Source: Bacteroides_E sp964522975
GTDB taxonomy: Bacteria > Bacteroidota > Bacteroidia > Bacteroidales > Bacteroidaceae
Length of the DNA stretch: 64,000 nt
Direction of reading: 5' to 3'
NCBI GenBank assembly: GCA_964522975.1
Contig: CAZFXK010000001.1
Span: 58,073-122,072 of the forward strand
How positions within the stretch are numbered: the stretch's first letter is position 1; each line of letters begins with the position of its first letter. Below, in pieces: positions 48,381 through 57,309 of this stretch. A program made the translations under genes and the position numbers. Below the pieces are notes generated by a model. The model had not been told where the DNA came from and did no database searches. It saw only the letters and a list, made by a program, of their open reading frames with translations.

Positions 48381-50171
48381 ATGGAAAAAGTAAAATCGGG
48401 TTGGTTTCATCAAGTTTTAGTTTGGAGGCAAGAAAATATAAAGGATAGCCAATTCATCTTGCTTTTGAGCTTCTTAGTCGGTGTTTTTACTGCCTGTGCA
48501 GCATTAATTTTAAAATATTTAATTCATATAATTCAGGATTTTCTAACAAATAACTTTACGATGACAGGAGTGAATTGGCTGTACTTGGTTTATCCTGTCA
48601 TTGGTATTTTTATTTCCGGTTGGTTTGTAAGAAATGTAGTTAAAGATGATATTAGTCATGGAGTAACCAAGATATTATATGCTCTTTCAAGAAAACAAGG
48701 TAGAATTCGTCCCCATAATATGTGGTCTTCCATTATTGCCAGCTCTATAACCATTGGGTTTGGAGGGTCAGTGGGAGCAGAGTCTCCTATTGTTTTAACC
48801 GGCTCTGCCATAGGTTCAAATTTAGGGATGCGTTTTAATTTGGAGCATCGAAATTTAATGCTTTTAATTGGTTGTGGAGCAGCCGGTGCCATAGCCGGTA
48901 TATTTAAAGCTCCCATTGCCGGATTGGTTTTTACTATAGAGGTACTTTTGTTGGATCTTACCATGACCTCTTTGATGCCACTTTTAATATCTTCTGTTAC
49001 TGCAGCTGTGGTTTCTTATATAGCTACCGGGCAAGAGGCTATTTTTAAATTCAATTTAGATCAACCTTTTGAATTGAATCGTATTCCTTATGTTATTCTT
49101 CTAGGCATTGTATGTGGTTTAGTCTCGCTCTATTTTACAAGGGCTATGAACTGGATTGAGGGTATATTCGGAAAATTCAATCATCCTTATCAGAAGTTTG
49201 TATTTGGGGGTGTTATCTTAAGTGTTTTAATCTTTTTATTTCCTCCTTTATATGGGGAGGGTTATGATACTATTGAACTGCTACTTAACGGATCAAGTAA
49301 TGCCGAATGGGAGACAGTAATGAATAATTCACTTTTTTATGGTTATGGTAAACTGTTGCTTCCCTATCTAATATTAATTGTGTTATTTAAGGTCTTTGCC
49401 TCCAGTGCCACTAATGGGGGAGGAGGTTGTGGTGGTATCTTTGCTCCTTCACTTTATTTAGGTTGTATTGTGGGGTTTGTGTTTTCTCATTTTACAAATG
49501 ACATCTCTTTCGTACCTGACTTACCTGAAAAGAACTTCGCTTTAATGGGAATGGCAGGGGTGATGAGTGCGGTTATGCATGCTCCTTTAACCGGTGTATT
49601 CTTGATAGCTGAGCTTACGGGAGGTTACGATTTGTTTCTTCCTTTGATGATTATCTCGGTTAGTTCATATCTGACCATTTTAGTTTTTGAGCCTCATAGC
49701 ATCTATTCCATGCGTCTGGCTAAAAAAGGACAATTGTTGACTCATCATAAAGATAAGGCAGTATTGACTTTAATGAAAGTTGAGAATGTGGTGGAGACGG
49801 ATTTTGTGTCGGTTGGTCCGGAGATGTATTTAGGTGAATTAGTTTCTGCTATTTCACGTTCCCATCGAAATATGTTTCCGGTATTAAATGAGAAGAAAGA
49901 GTTATTAGGCGTTGTTTTATTAGATGATATTCGGAATATAATGTTCCGGCAGGAATTATACCATCGATTTACAGTTCGAGGATTAATGACAGAAGTCCCG
50001 GCTCGTTTGAGAATAACCGATAGTATGGAGAAAGTAATGAATGTATTTGATGATACCAAAGCGTGGAATTTACCGGTTGTTGATGATGAAGATCGTTATA
50101 TCGGCTTTGTCTCCAAGTCGAAAATATTTAATGCGTATCGCCAGGTATTAGTTCATTTTTCAGAAGATTAA
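48381..50171 (+). CDS. ClC-family chloride channel/exchanger with CBS domains
   Basis: A 596-residue membrane protein. Residues about 20-440 are the ClC transport core. The anion motifs include GSVGAESP, where E134 corresponds to the gating glutamate of GxEGP, so H+/Cl- exchange is possible. The filter motif after it reads GGGGCGGIFAPSLYLG. Residues about 450-590 hold two CBS domains (PVLNEKKELLGVVLLDDIR, LPVVDDEDRYIGFVSKSKI), which may sense adenine nucleotides. It starts 32 bases after the Sua5/YrdC gene and is followed 4 bases later by fmt. Confidence 0.94.
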   Translation: MEKVKSGWFHQVLVWRQENIKDSQFILLLSFLVGVFTACAALILKYLIHIIQDFLTNNFTMTGVNWLYLVYPVIGIFISGWFVRNVVKDDISHGVTKILYALSRKQGRIRPHNMWSSIIASSITIGFGGSVGAESPIVLTGSAIGSNLGMRFNLEHRNLMLLIGCGAAGAIAGIFKAPIAGLVFTIEVLLLDLTMTSLMPLLISSVTAAVVSYIATGQEAIFKFNLDQPFELNRIPYVILLGIVCGLVSLYFTRAMNWIEGIFGKFNHPYQKFVFGGVILSVLIFLFPPLYGEGYDTIELLLNGSSNAEWETVMNNSLFYGYGKLLLPYLILIVLFKVFASSATNGGGGCGGIFAPSLYLGCIVGFVFSHFTNDISFVPDLPEKNFALMGMAGVMSAVMHAPLTGVFLIAELTGGYDLFLPLMIISVSSYLTILVFEPHSIYSMRLAKKGQLLTHHKDKAVLTLMKVENVVETDFVSVGPEMYLGELVSAISRSHRNMFPVLNEKKELLGVVLLDDIRNIMFRQELYHRFTVRGLMTEVPARLRITDSMEKVMNVFDDTKAWNLPVVDDEDRYIGFVSKSKIFNAYRQVLVHFSED

Positions 50172-50175
50172 ACAT

Positions 50176-51153
50176 ATGGAAAAAAAAGAATTAAGAATAG
50201 TCTATATGGGAACTCCCGAGTTTGCGGTTGCTCCCTTAAAGCGTTTGGTTGAAGCAGGCTATCGTGTCGTTGGAGTCATAACCTCTCCCGATCGTCCGGC
50301 GGGAAGAGGATATAAAGTTCGTCCTTCGGCGGTTAAAGAGTATGCTGAAAGTCAAAACTTACCCTTATTACAACCTGTTAAGTTGAGGGATCCGGGCTTT
50401 CTGGAACAATTAAAGGCGTGGAAGGCTGATCTGCAAATCGTTGTAGCCTTTAGAATGTTACCGGAAGTTGTTTGGGATATGCCTCGTTTAGGAACGTTTA
50501 ATCTGCATGGTTCATTACTCCCTCAATATCGTGGTGCTGCCCCAATTCATTGGGCTGTAATTAATGGTGAAAAAGAGACTGGTGTTACGACTTTCTTTTT
50601 AGATCATGAGATTGACACCGGAAAAATCATCTTACAAAGAAAGACTCCCATAAGTGAAACAGATAATACAGGAATTGTTCATGATAAGTTGATGGTTTTA
50701 GGAGCCGATTTAGTAGTGGATACAGTAGAGGTTATTTTATCCGGAACGATTGATTCCATTCCTCAAGAACATTTAATGGAAGGTGAATTAAAGAAAGCCC
50801 CTAAATTATTTAGAGAAAACTGTAAAGTGAATTGGAAGCAGTCGGTAGAGCAAATCTATAATCATATCCGTGGTCTTGCTCCTTATCCTGCAGCTTGGAG
50901 TTCAATGTATGTACCCAAAGAGGGAAAAACGGTTGATGTGAAAATTTTCAGTAGCCAAAAAATCAAACAAAAACATAAGTGTGCTGTCGGTTCTGTTTTA
51001 ACGGATGGCAAAGAGTATTTATGGATTGCTGCTACGGATGGATTCATTTCTATTCAAGAACTTCAATTTCCCGGAAAAAAACGTTTGAACATAGAAGATT
51101 TGTTAAGAGGTTATGAAATTACAAACGATTTTTATATGTTAACTGATTACTAA
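50176..51153 (+). CDS. fmt: Methionyl-tRNA formyltransferase
   Basis: A 325-residue enzyme formylating initiator Met-tRNA using 10-formyl-THF. The catalytic core has RIVYMGTPEFAVAPL, SPDRPAGRG and NLHGSLLPQYRGAAPIHWAVI, with the Asn/His catalytic pair and GVTTFFLDHEIDTG containing the catalytic Asp. The C-terminal OB-like domain is complete (NHIRGLAPYPAAW onward). The length is normal (E. coli 315). It lies in a tight plus-strand run between the ClC and rpe genes. Confidence 0.96.
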   Translation: MEKKELRIVYMGTPEFAVAPLKRLVEAGYRVVGVITSPDRPAGRGYKVRPSAVKEYAESQNLPLLQPVKLRDPGFLEQLKAWKADLQIVVAFRMLPEVVWDMPRLGTFNLHGSLLPQYRGAAPIHWAVINGEKETGVTTFFLDHEIDTGKIILQRKTPISETDNTGIVHDKLMVLGADLVVDTVEVILSGTIDSIPQEHLMEGELKKAPKLFRENCKVNWKQSVEQIYNHIRGLAPYPAAWSSMYVPKEGKTVDVKIFSSQKIKQKHKCAVGSVLTDGKEYLWIAATDGFISIQELQFPGKKRLNIEDLLRGYEITNDFYMLTDY

Positions 51154-51172
51154 TTTTAAACACTTAAAGAAG

Positions 51173-51829
51173 ATGATGAAGCCATTGATATCTCCTTCCT
51201 TACTATCTGCCGATTTTGCCCATTTAGCTCGTGACATTGAGATGCTAAATGAAAGTGCAAGTGATTTGATTCATCTTGATATTATGGATGGAGTTTTTGT
51301 ACCCAATATTTCCTTTGGTTTCCCGGTATTGAAAGATGTAAAGAAATACAGTAAGAAACCATTGGATGTACATTTAATGATTGTTCAGCCCGAAAAATTT
51401 ATTAAGGAGTTGCAAGAAATTGGCGTAAAATATATGACGGTGCATTACGAGGCCTGTCTTCATCTGCATCGGGTAGTTCAGCAAATCCGTGAAGCAGGGA
51501 TGAGCCCGGGTGTCTCAATTAATCCTGCTACGCCTATATCGATGTTGAAAGATATACTACCGGACATTGACTTGGCACTGGTTATGAGTGTGAATCCCGG
51601 TTTTGGCGGACAAGCTTTTATTCCGCACGCATTGCAACGGGTTCGGGAATTAAAAGAGTTGAGGCATCAAATAGGATCCGGTGCATTAATTGAAGTTGAT
51701 GGAGGAATAAACCTAGATACCGGTCGTCAAATGATAGAGGCTGGTGCTGATATATTAGTTGCAGGAAGTGCCATATTTTCTGCACCCAATCCTTCACAGA
51801 TGATTCAAGAAATGAAAAATCTCAAATAG
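51173..51829 (+). CDS. rpe: Ribulose-phosphate 3-epimerase
   Basis: A 218-residue TIM-barrel enzyme interconverting ribulose-5-phosphate and xylulose-5-phosphate. PSLLSADFAHL, HLDIMDGVFVPNISFG (catalytic Asp and metal His), DVHLMI, MSVNPGFGGQAFI and the second catalytic Asp in EVDGGIN are all intact, as is the phosphate loop VAGSAIF. The length is typical. It starts 19 bases after fmt and ends 12 bases before comEC. Confidence 0.97.
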   Translation: MMKPLISPSLLSADFAHLARDIEMLNESASDLIHLDIMDGVFVPNISFGFPVLKDVKKYSKKPLDVHLMIVQPEKFIKELQEIGVKYMTVHYEACLHLHRVVQQIREAGMSPGVSINPATPISMLKDILPDIDLALVMSVNPGFGGQAFIPHALQRVRELKELRHQIGSGALIEVDGGINLDTGRQMIEAGADILVAGSAIFSAPNPSQMIQEMKNLK

Positions 51830-51841
51830 TACTGTTTAGGA

Positions 51842-53944
51842 ATGGGGATATCAACATTATTTCAGCGATATCCCTTACTTCTTCCAACCATATCGCTTAT
51901 AACAGGAATTTGTTTTGGTAAGAAGATTTTCTTCTCAGGATGGATACTTTTTTCCCATTCTGGTTTGTTGTTGTGTTTGTTGTTTCTTTTGTTTATTCTT
52001 TTAGCTTATTCCTTCGTAAAGTATAGTGAAAGGTGGATTTATGGTTTTTTAATTTGCCTCTTTTTTATTGCGTTAGGAGTTACGCTGTCTCTTTTACATT
52101 TAGAACGCACAAAAGCAACTTTTTCTTCTGTAAGAACTTGCTATAAAATTCGATTAATCAGTGCTGTCGTTGAAACTGAAAAAACGCATAAGGCTGAGGC
52201 TTTACTATTGGCTGAAGGGGATACTGTAGGATTAGAACCCATAAAGACAAACCGGATTCAATTGTTTTTTGAGAAAGATTCTTTGCTTCAGCGTTTGAAT
52301 TGTGATGATGAGTTGCTGATTTATACAAGGATAAAACCTCCGGTATCTGCAACTAATTATGAAGCTTTTGATTATGCCCGCTATCTTATTTATCAAGGTT
52401 TTTCGGGTATAGGTTATGTTAATAAGGGTAATTGGATAAAACTTGAAATACCTGAAAAACACAGTTTAAAGTATAGAAGTTTAACCTGTCAGAAGAAAGT
52501 TGTAAATCTATATAAGAAGTGGAATTTGAAGGCGGATGCTTATGCTCTTCTTTCTGCTTTGACCATGGGTTATAAGGTTGATTTAACCCCGGATTTAAGA
52601 ACCTCTTTTTCTTCAGCCGGAGTAGGTCATGTCCTGGCTTTATCCGGTTTACATATAGGATTCATCGCTTTATTTTTCAATTTTTTCATTGTAAGAATAA
52701 GTCGAAACAGTCAATTTCTGGATGTGTTCTGTAGATTCATATTAATTCTTATGCTTTGGAGTTTCTCCTTTGTTGTTGGTAGCACTTCTTCAGTTATCCG
52801 CTCTGTTTTTATGTTCTCTTTGTTAACCTTCTCCAGTTTCTTTTTAAGAAAATCCAATTCAAAACAGAATCTGTGTATAACTCTTTTCATTATGTTATTG
52901 TATAATCCGTTGTGGTTATTCGACGTGGGATTTCAACTTTCTTTTGTGGCTGTGTTATCTATTATAACATTACTTCCGATGATACAAGGTAAAATTTCTT
53001 TTCGTTTCAAAATCATAAGTTTTTTTTGGAATATTGGTTTATTATCTATGGTAGCCCAGTTAGGAGTCCTTCCTTTAATCCTTTATTATTTTAGAGTTTT
53101 TCCTCTTTATTTCTTGTTTGGGAATTTGCTGATTGTTCCCTTAGTAACCCTAACGATCTATCTGACTTTTTTAGGATTAATTACATTTTCCCTTCCCTTC
53201 ATAAATATTTCTTTGGTCTATTTATTAGATAAAACCTTAAATCTACTTCTGCTCTTGGTAAAAGGGATAGAACAGCTACCTCATTCAACGATCAATCATA
53301 TTTGGGTTAGTAGTACTGACGTTTTTCTATTGTTTTTGGTACTTCTCCTGTTTACATTGTTTTTGCATAAACCGAAGTTCCAATTTATGGTTGTTTTTTT
53401 AAGTAGTATACTTTTGTTTCTTTCCGTACATTTTTATGATTATCATACCACAGCATTAAAAAACAGTGTGGTTTTTTATAGTGTAAAAAACTGTCCTGCA
53501 ATACATTGTATCGATTCTAATCGCAAAAGCTATTTAACACTTATAGATAAGGATAGTAACCCCGAAAAACTATTTAATACGATGGACCGCTATTGGAGTC
53601 ATTACCGTTTACAGCTGCAGTGTATAAAGGATTCGTGCCATCAAGCTTGTTTTTTTTATGATAAACCATTACTTGTTTTTCATAACTATAAAGTAGCAGT
53701 CATTGATACTGTATTCTATTGCCGAAAACAAACCGACAGTCCTTTAAAGGTCAATTTAATCTATTTGTGTAGAGGATTCAGAGGCTCTTTAACCGACGTG
53801 TTATCCGTATTTTCTTCTTCAACTATAGTTGTGGATTCAAGTTTACCTTATTACTTACAGAACCGTTTGGAAGCTGAAAGTAAAGAGAGGCGAATTCAAT
53901 GCATATCATTATCCGTTAAAGGTTCCTATACCTTTTCTCTCTGA
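51842..53944 (+). CDS. comEC: ComEC/Rec2 family competence protein with degenerate C-terminal domain
   Basis: A 700-residue polytopic membrane protein of the DNA-uptake channel family. Residues 1-200 include several membrane helices and the DUF4131-type OB-like region. Residues 220-500 are the Competence domain, with GVGHVLALSGLHIGFIALFF as the hallmark and about nine further membrane segments. The last 170 residues are where other ComEC proteins have a beta-lactamase-like nuclease, but no HxHxDH metal motif is present. It is in a run with rpe upstream. Whether it imports DNA here is unknown. Confidence 0.9.
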   Translation: MGISTLFQRYPLLLPTISLITGICFGKKIFFSGWILFSHSGLLLCLLFLLFILLAYSFVKYSERWIYGFLICLFFIALGVTLSLLHLERTKATFSSVRTCYKIRLISAVVETEKTHKAEALLLAEGDTVGLEPIKTNRIQLFFEKDSLLQRLNCDDELLIYTRIKPPVSATNYEAFDYARYLIYQGFSGIGYVNKGNWIKLEIPEKHSLKYRSLTCQKKVVNLYKKWNLKADAYALLSALTMGYKVDLTPDLRTSFSSAGVGHVLALSGLHIGFIALFFNFFIVRISRNSQFLDVFCRFILILMLWSFSFVVGSTSSVIRSVFMFSLLTFSSFFLRKSNSKQNLCITLFIMLLYNPLWLFDVGFQLSFVAVLSIITLLPMIQGKISFRFKIISFFWNIGLLSMVAQLGVLPLILYYFRVFPLYFLFGNLLIVPLVTLTIYLTFLGLITFSLPFINISLVYLLDKTLNLLLLLVKGIEQLPHSTINHIWVSSTDVFLLFLVLLLFTLFLHKPKFQFMVVFLSSILLFLSVHFYDYHTTALKNSVVFYSVKNCPAIHCIDSNRKSYLTLIDKDSNPEKLFNTMDRYWSHYRLQLQCIKDSCHQACFFYDKPLLVFHNYKVAVIDTVFYCRKQTDSPLKVNLIYLCRGFRGSLTDVLSVFSSSTIVVDSSLPYYLQNRLEAESKERRIQCISLSVKGSYTFSL

Positions 53945-53960
53945 AATCTAAAGATTTTTG

Positions 53961-53968
53961 TATTTTTG
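53961..53968 (+). promoter_or_regulatory. -7 promoter box of the nrnA gene
   Basis: TATTTTTG, exact, 31 bases before ATG 53999. An in-frame TTG at 53966 lies inside the box, so 53999 is preferred. Confidence 0.5.
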
Positions 53969-53998
53969 CCTATTCAAAATAGAAAGTCAAATTTTAAG

Positions 53999-55030
53999 AT
54001 GCTTAAAAAAGTTATAGAATCTTCTAAAATAGATCATTTCGTTCGATGGTTTGAACGATGTGAAAAAATAGCCATTGTTTCACATACATCTCCTGATGGA
54101 GATGCCATTGGTTCTTCGTTGGGTTTATTTCATTTCTTTTCCAGTCAAAGAAAAGAGGTGAAAGTCATTATGCCTAATGATTTTCCTGATTTCCTGAAAT
54201 GGATGCCGGGTAGTAATGACGTTATGATTTATGAGGATGAAAAGGAAGCATGTGATGCCATCATTCAAGAAGCAGATATTTTAGTTTGTTTAGATTTTAA
54301 CACCCCTAGTAGAGTGGGTGCAATGAAAGATATTCTTTTACAAACTCCGGCTCGTAAAATCTTAATAGATCACCATCCTTACCCTGAGGATTTTTGTAGA
54401 ATAACCATGTCTTATCCTCATATATCTTCAACTTCAGAATTAGTGTTCCGTTTAATTTGTAGTATGGGGTATTTTGGGGAAATTTCGCGAGAAGGGGCGA
54501 TATGTATTTATACCGGAATGATGACTGATACCGGAAACTTTACCTATAACTCTAATAATGAAGAAATCTACATCATTATTTATCAGTTAATAAAAAAAGG
54601 AATAGATAAGGATGCCATTTATAGAAAAGTATTTAACACCTATTCTGTAAATAGAATGAAATTACAAGGGCATGTGATTAATAAAATGACTATATTCCCG
54701 ACATATCACGCTTCCTTAATCACGTTATCAGAAGAGGAGAAAAAAGAATTTAATTTTGAGAAGGGAGATAATGAAGGATTTGTGAATATTCCGTTAGCTA
54801 TTGATGAGATTATCCTGTCTTGCTTTTTCGTTGAAACGGAAGAAGGTTTCATAAAAGTATCTCTTCGTTCACAAGGAGATTTCCCTTGTAATAAAATGGC
54901 TGCCGAATATTTTAATGGTGGAGGACATTTAAACGCATCCGGAGGAGAGTTCAATGGAACAATGGAGCAAGCCATTCAAGTTTATGAACAGGCGTTGGAT
55001 TCTTATGCTGCTCTATTACGAAAAGGTTAA
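53999..55030 (+). CDS. nrnA: DHH/DHHA1 phosphoesterase, NrnA-type oligoribonuclease/pAp phosphatase
   Basis: About 343 residues from ATG 53999. The DHH domain (1-180) carries SHTSPDGDAIGSSLGL (motif I), LVCLDFNTPSRVG (motif II), LIDHHPYPEDF (the DHH motif) and TGMMTDTGNFTYN (motif IV). The DHHA1 domain (about 190-343) ends with FNGGGHLNASGGEF. This full set fits NrnA, which degrades nano-RNAs and 3'-phosphoadenosine 5'-phosphate, though other DHH enzymes hydrolyse cyclic dinucleotides. It is followed by the DUF4827 and glmM genes. Confidence 0.92.
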   Translation: MLKKVIESSKIDHFVRWFERCEKIAIVSHTSPDGDAIGSSLGLFHFFSSQRKEVKVIMPNDFPDFLKWMPGSNDVMIYEDEKEACDAIIQEADILVCLDFNTPSRVGAMKDILLQTPARKILIDHHPYPEDFCRITMSYPHISSTSELVFRLICSMGYFGEISREGAICIYTGMMTDTGNFTYNSNNEEIYIIIYQLIKKGIDKDAIYRKVFNTYSVNRMKLQGHVINKMTIFPTYHASLITLSEEEKKEFNFEKGDNEGFVNIPLAIDEIILSCFFVETEEGFIKVSLRSQGDFPCNKMAAEYFNGGGHLNASGGEFNGTMEQAIQVYEQALDSYAALLRKG

Positions 55031-55098
55031 AAATCAGCTTCTAAGGTTAAATTAGTGAAACTCTTTGTGGATATGGAGTTCAGTATAATTAAAAAAAA

Positions 55099-55106
55099 TA
55101 TATTTG
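55099..55106 (+). promoter_or_regulatory. -7 promoter box of the DUF4827 gene
   Basis: TATATTTG, exact, 30 bases before ATG 55136. Confidence 0.5.
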
Positions 55107-55135
55107 TAGTTAAGTTATATTATTCAAAAATAAAT

Positions 55136-55768
55136 ATGAAAAAAGGACTATTATTCTTTTGCTCCTCGTTGATACTCTTGCTTTTCTTTGCTTGTGATAA
55201 TACTAAAACGTATGCAGAAAGCTTGGAAGATGAGAGAAAAGCGATTCAAAAATTCATAGAGGAACACAACATAAAGACGATTTCGCAAGAAGAATTCGAA
55301 GAAGATACTATAACAGGAGAAAATGTTTATGTTACTTTGACCGATGGAATCTATATGAATATAGTAGATAGGGGGTCTGAAAATTTGGCAGATACAATAA
55401 AATCCGGACAAAATGTTGTTGTCCGATTTACAGAGTATGATATCATTGAAAGACATATTACAGATGCTTCAAATTATGGAAATCCCATAGAGGCTCTCAA
55501 TGATTATCCGGATATGTTTCGTTTTGAACAGGATGGAACTACACTGTACGGCGAGTTTATTACCGGTGAGTTAGGTGTGGGACACAATATGGTTAGTGCT
55601 TATCAATCGACTTCCGTTCCTGCGGGATGGTTGTTGCCCTTGAAATATATTCGAAATAATGCACACATTCGTCTTATCGTTCCTTCTAAAATGGGACATC
55701 TTACGGGACAACAAATGGTTCATCCATATTTTTATGATCTTCGTAAGATTTTGTTGGAAAAGGAATAA
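55136..55768 (+). CDS. DUF4827 family lipoprotein
   Basis: About 210 residues from ATG 55136 (MKKGLLFFCSSLILLLFFACDN). In-frame codons back to 55055 precede the promoter and are probably not translated. Lipobox FFAC with C20 is followed by DNTKTYAE. The mature domain has an FKBP-like order of strands (GENVYVTLTDGIYM, IKSGQNVVVRFTEYDI, GAGWLLPLKYI-like PAGWLLPLKYIR). Proteins of this family lie between nrnA and glmM in Bacteroides, which is how I name it. The peptidyl-prolyl isomerase fold is inference and no function is established. Confidence 0.82.
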   Translation: MKKGLLFFCSSLILLLFFACDNTKTYAESLEDERKAIQKFIEEHNIKTISQEEFEEDTITGENVYVTLTDGIYMNIVDRGSENLADTIKSGQNVVVRFTEYDIIERHITDASNYGNPIEALNDYPDMFRFEQDGTTLYGEFITGELGVGHNMVSAYQSTSVPAGWLLPLKYIRNNAHIRLIVPSKMGHLTGQQMVHPYFYDLRKILLEKE

Positions 55769-55785
55769 AATATTTTAGATTCATT

Positions 55786-57171
55786 ATGACACTTATTAAA
55801 TCAATCTCGGGTATTCGAGGTACTATTGGTGGGGAGGTAGGTGAAGCCCTTACTCCTTTGGATGTAGTTAAGTTTGCTTCAGCTTACGGTACTTACATGA
55901 AACGTGTGCAAACCACTCGAAAGAATAAAATCATTGTAGGACGTGATGCCCGTATTTCAGGGGAAATGGTTAAGAATTTAGTTGTTGGATCTCTCTTAGG
56001 AGTCGGCTGGGATGTAATAGATATTGATTTTGCTACTACGCCTACCACCGAAATAGCTGTAGCAAAAGAAAAGGCTGCAGGAGGCATTATTATTACTGCC
56101 TCTCATAATCCTAAGCAGTGGAATGCCCTGAAACTCTTAAATGAAAGAGGTGAGTTTTTAGATGCAGAACAAGGCGAAGCCATTCTTCATTTAGCAGAAA
56201 AGGAAGACTTTGATTATGTTTCTGTAGATGAATTGGGAGAATATAAGAAAGATTTAACTTATAACCAAAAACATATTGATAGTGTATTGGCTCTTGATTT
56301 AGTTGATATCGAGGCTATTAGGAAGGCTAAATTTAAAGTAGCAATTGATTGTGTAAACTCTGTTGGGGGATTGATTTTGCCTGACTTATTGAAACAGTTG
56401 GGGGTTGAGAAAATAGAAAAATTAAATTGTGATGCTACTGGAGACTTCTCTCATAATCCTGAGCCACTCGAAGAGAATTTAGGAGATATTATGAAGTTGA
56501 TGAAAGAAGGGCATTTAGATATTGCCTTTGTTGTGGATCCGGATGTGGATCGTTTGGTTGTAATTGCAGAAAACGGAGAAATGTATGGAGAGGAATATAC
56601 TTTGGTTACTGTAGCAGATTATATATTAAAGCATACACCGGGAAATACAGTTTCAAATTTAAGTTCGACTCGTGCATTGCGTGATGTAACTCACCGTTAT
56701 GGCATGAAATATAGTGCGGCGGCTGTGGGAGAAGTCAATGTAGTTGCTAAAATGAAAGAGACAAATGCAGTGATTGGTGGAGAAGGTAATGGAGGGGTTA
56801 TTTATCCTGCGAGTCATTACGGTAGGGATGCATTAGTTGGTATTGCTCTTTTCTTGTCACATTTGGCTCAAGAACAAAAAACAGTCAGTGAATTGCGGAC
56901 AACCTATCCTGCTTATTTTATGTCGAAGAAAAGAATAGATCTAAATCCTGATATTGATGTAGATGTCTTATTGGAGAAGTTACAAGAACGCTATTCAAAA
57001 GAGGAAATCAACACTCTTGATGGAGTGAAAATTGATTTTGCTGATAAATGGGTTCATTTGCGTAAAAGTAATACTGAGCCTATTATTCGTATTTATAGTG
57101 AAGCCCGGAGTAGAGAAGAGGCTGATGCGATGGCTGATCAAATAATAAACGATATTCAGCGTTTAATTTAA
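55786..57171 (+). CDS. glmM: Phosphoglucosamine mutase (phosphohexomutase family)
   Basis: A 461-residue alpha-D-phosphohexomutase. The phosphoserine is S106 in ITASHNPKQWNALK, the metal loop is DPDVDRL, the sugar-binding loop reads GGEGNGGVIYP, and the C-terminal phosphate site is RKSNTEPIIRIY. It would convert glucosamine-6-phosphate to glucosamine-1-phosphate for UDP-GlcNAc. The sugar loop is GEGNGG rather than the GEQSGH of E. coli GlmM and resembles archaeal-type enzymes, so the sugar preference is less certain. A terminator follows. Confidence 0.9.
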   Translation: MTLIKSISGIRGTIGGEVGEALTPLDVVKFASAYGTYMKRVQTTRKNKIIVGRDARISGEMVKNLVVGSLLGVGWDVIDIDFATTPTTEIAVAKEKAAGGIIITASHNPKQWNALKLLNERGEFLDAEQGEAILHLAEKEDFDYVSVDELGEYKKDLTYNQKHIDSVLALDLVDIEAIRKAKFKVAIDCVNSVGGLILPDLLKQLGVEKIEKLNCDATGDFSHNPEPLEENLGDIMKLMKEGHLDIAFVVDPDVDRLVVIAENGEMYGEEYTLVTVADYILKHTPGNTVSNLSSTRALRDVTHRYGMKYSAAAVGEVNVVAKMKETNAVIGGEGNGGVIYPASHYGRDALVGIALFLSHLAQEQKTVSELRTTYPAYFMSKKRIDLNPDIDVDVLLEKLQERYSKEEINTLDGVKIDFADKWVHLRKSNTEPIIRIYSEARSREEADAMADQIINDIQRLI

Positions 57172-57201
57172 ATATTCTATCATTTAAGTATATGATTATT
57201 G

Positions 57202-57234
57202 TACCTGCTTTTTATTAAAAAGCAGGTATTTTTT
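57202..57234 (+). terminator. Terminator after glmM
   Basis: TACCTGCTTTTT (57202-57213) pairs with AAAAAGCAGGTA (57217-57228) over a 3-base loop, followed by T6 (57229-57234). Confidence 0.9.
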
Positions 57235-57309
57235 AAAAAGTGTAAATGATTTTATTTCTGATTTTAAGTAGTTATTTGTTGGCTTAATAATTTTTGTATA
57301 TTATAACTC

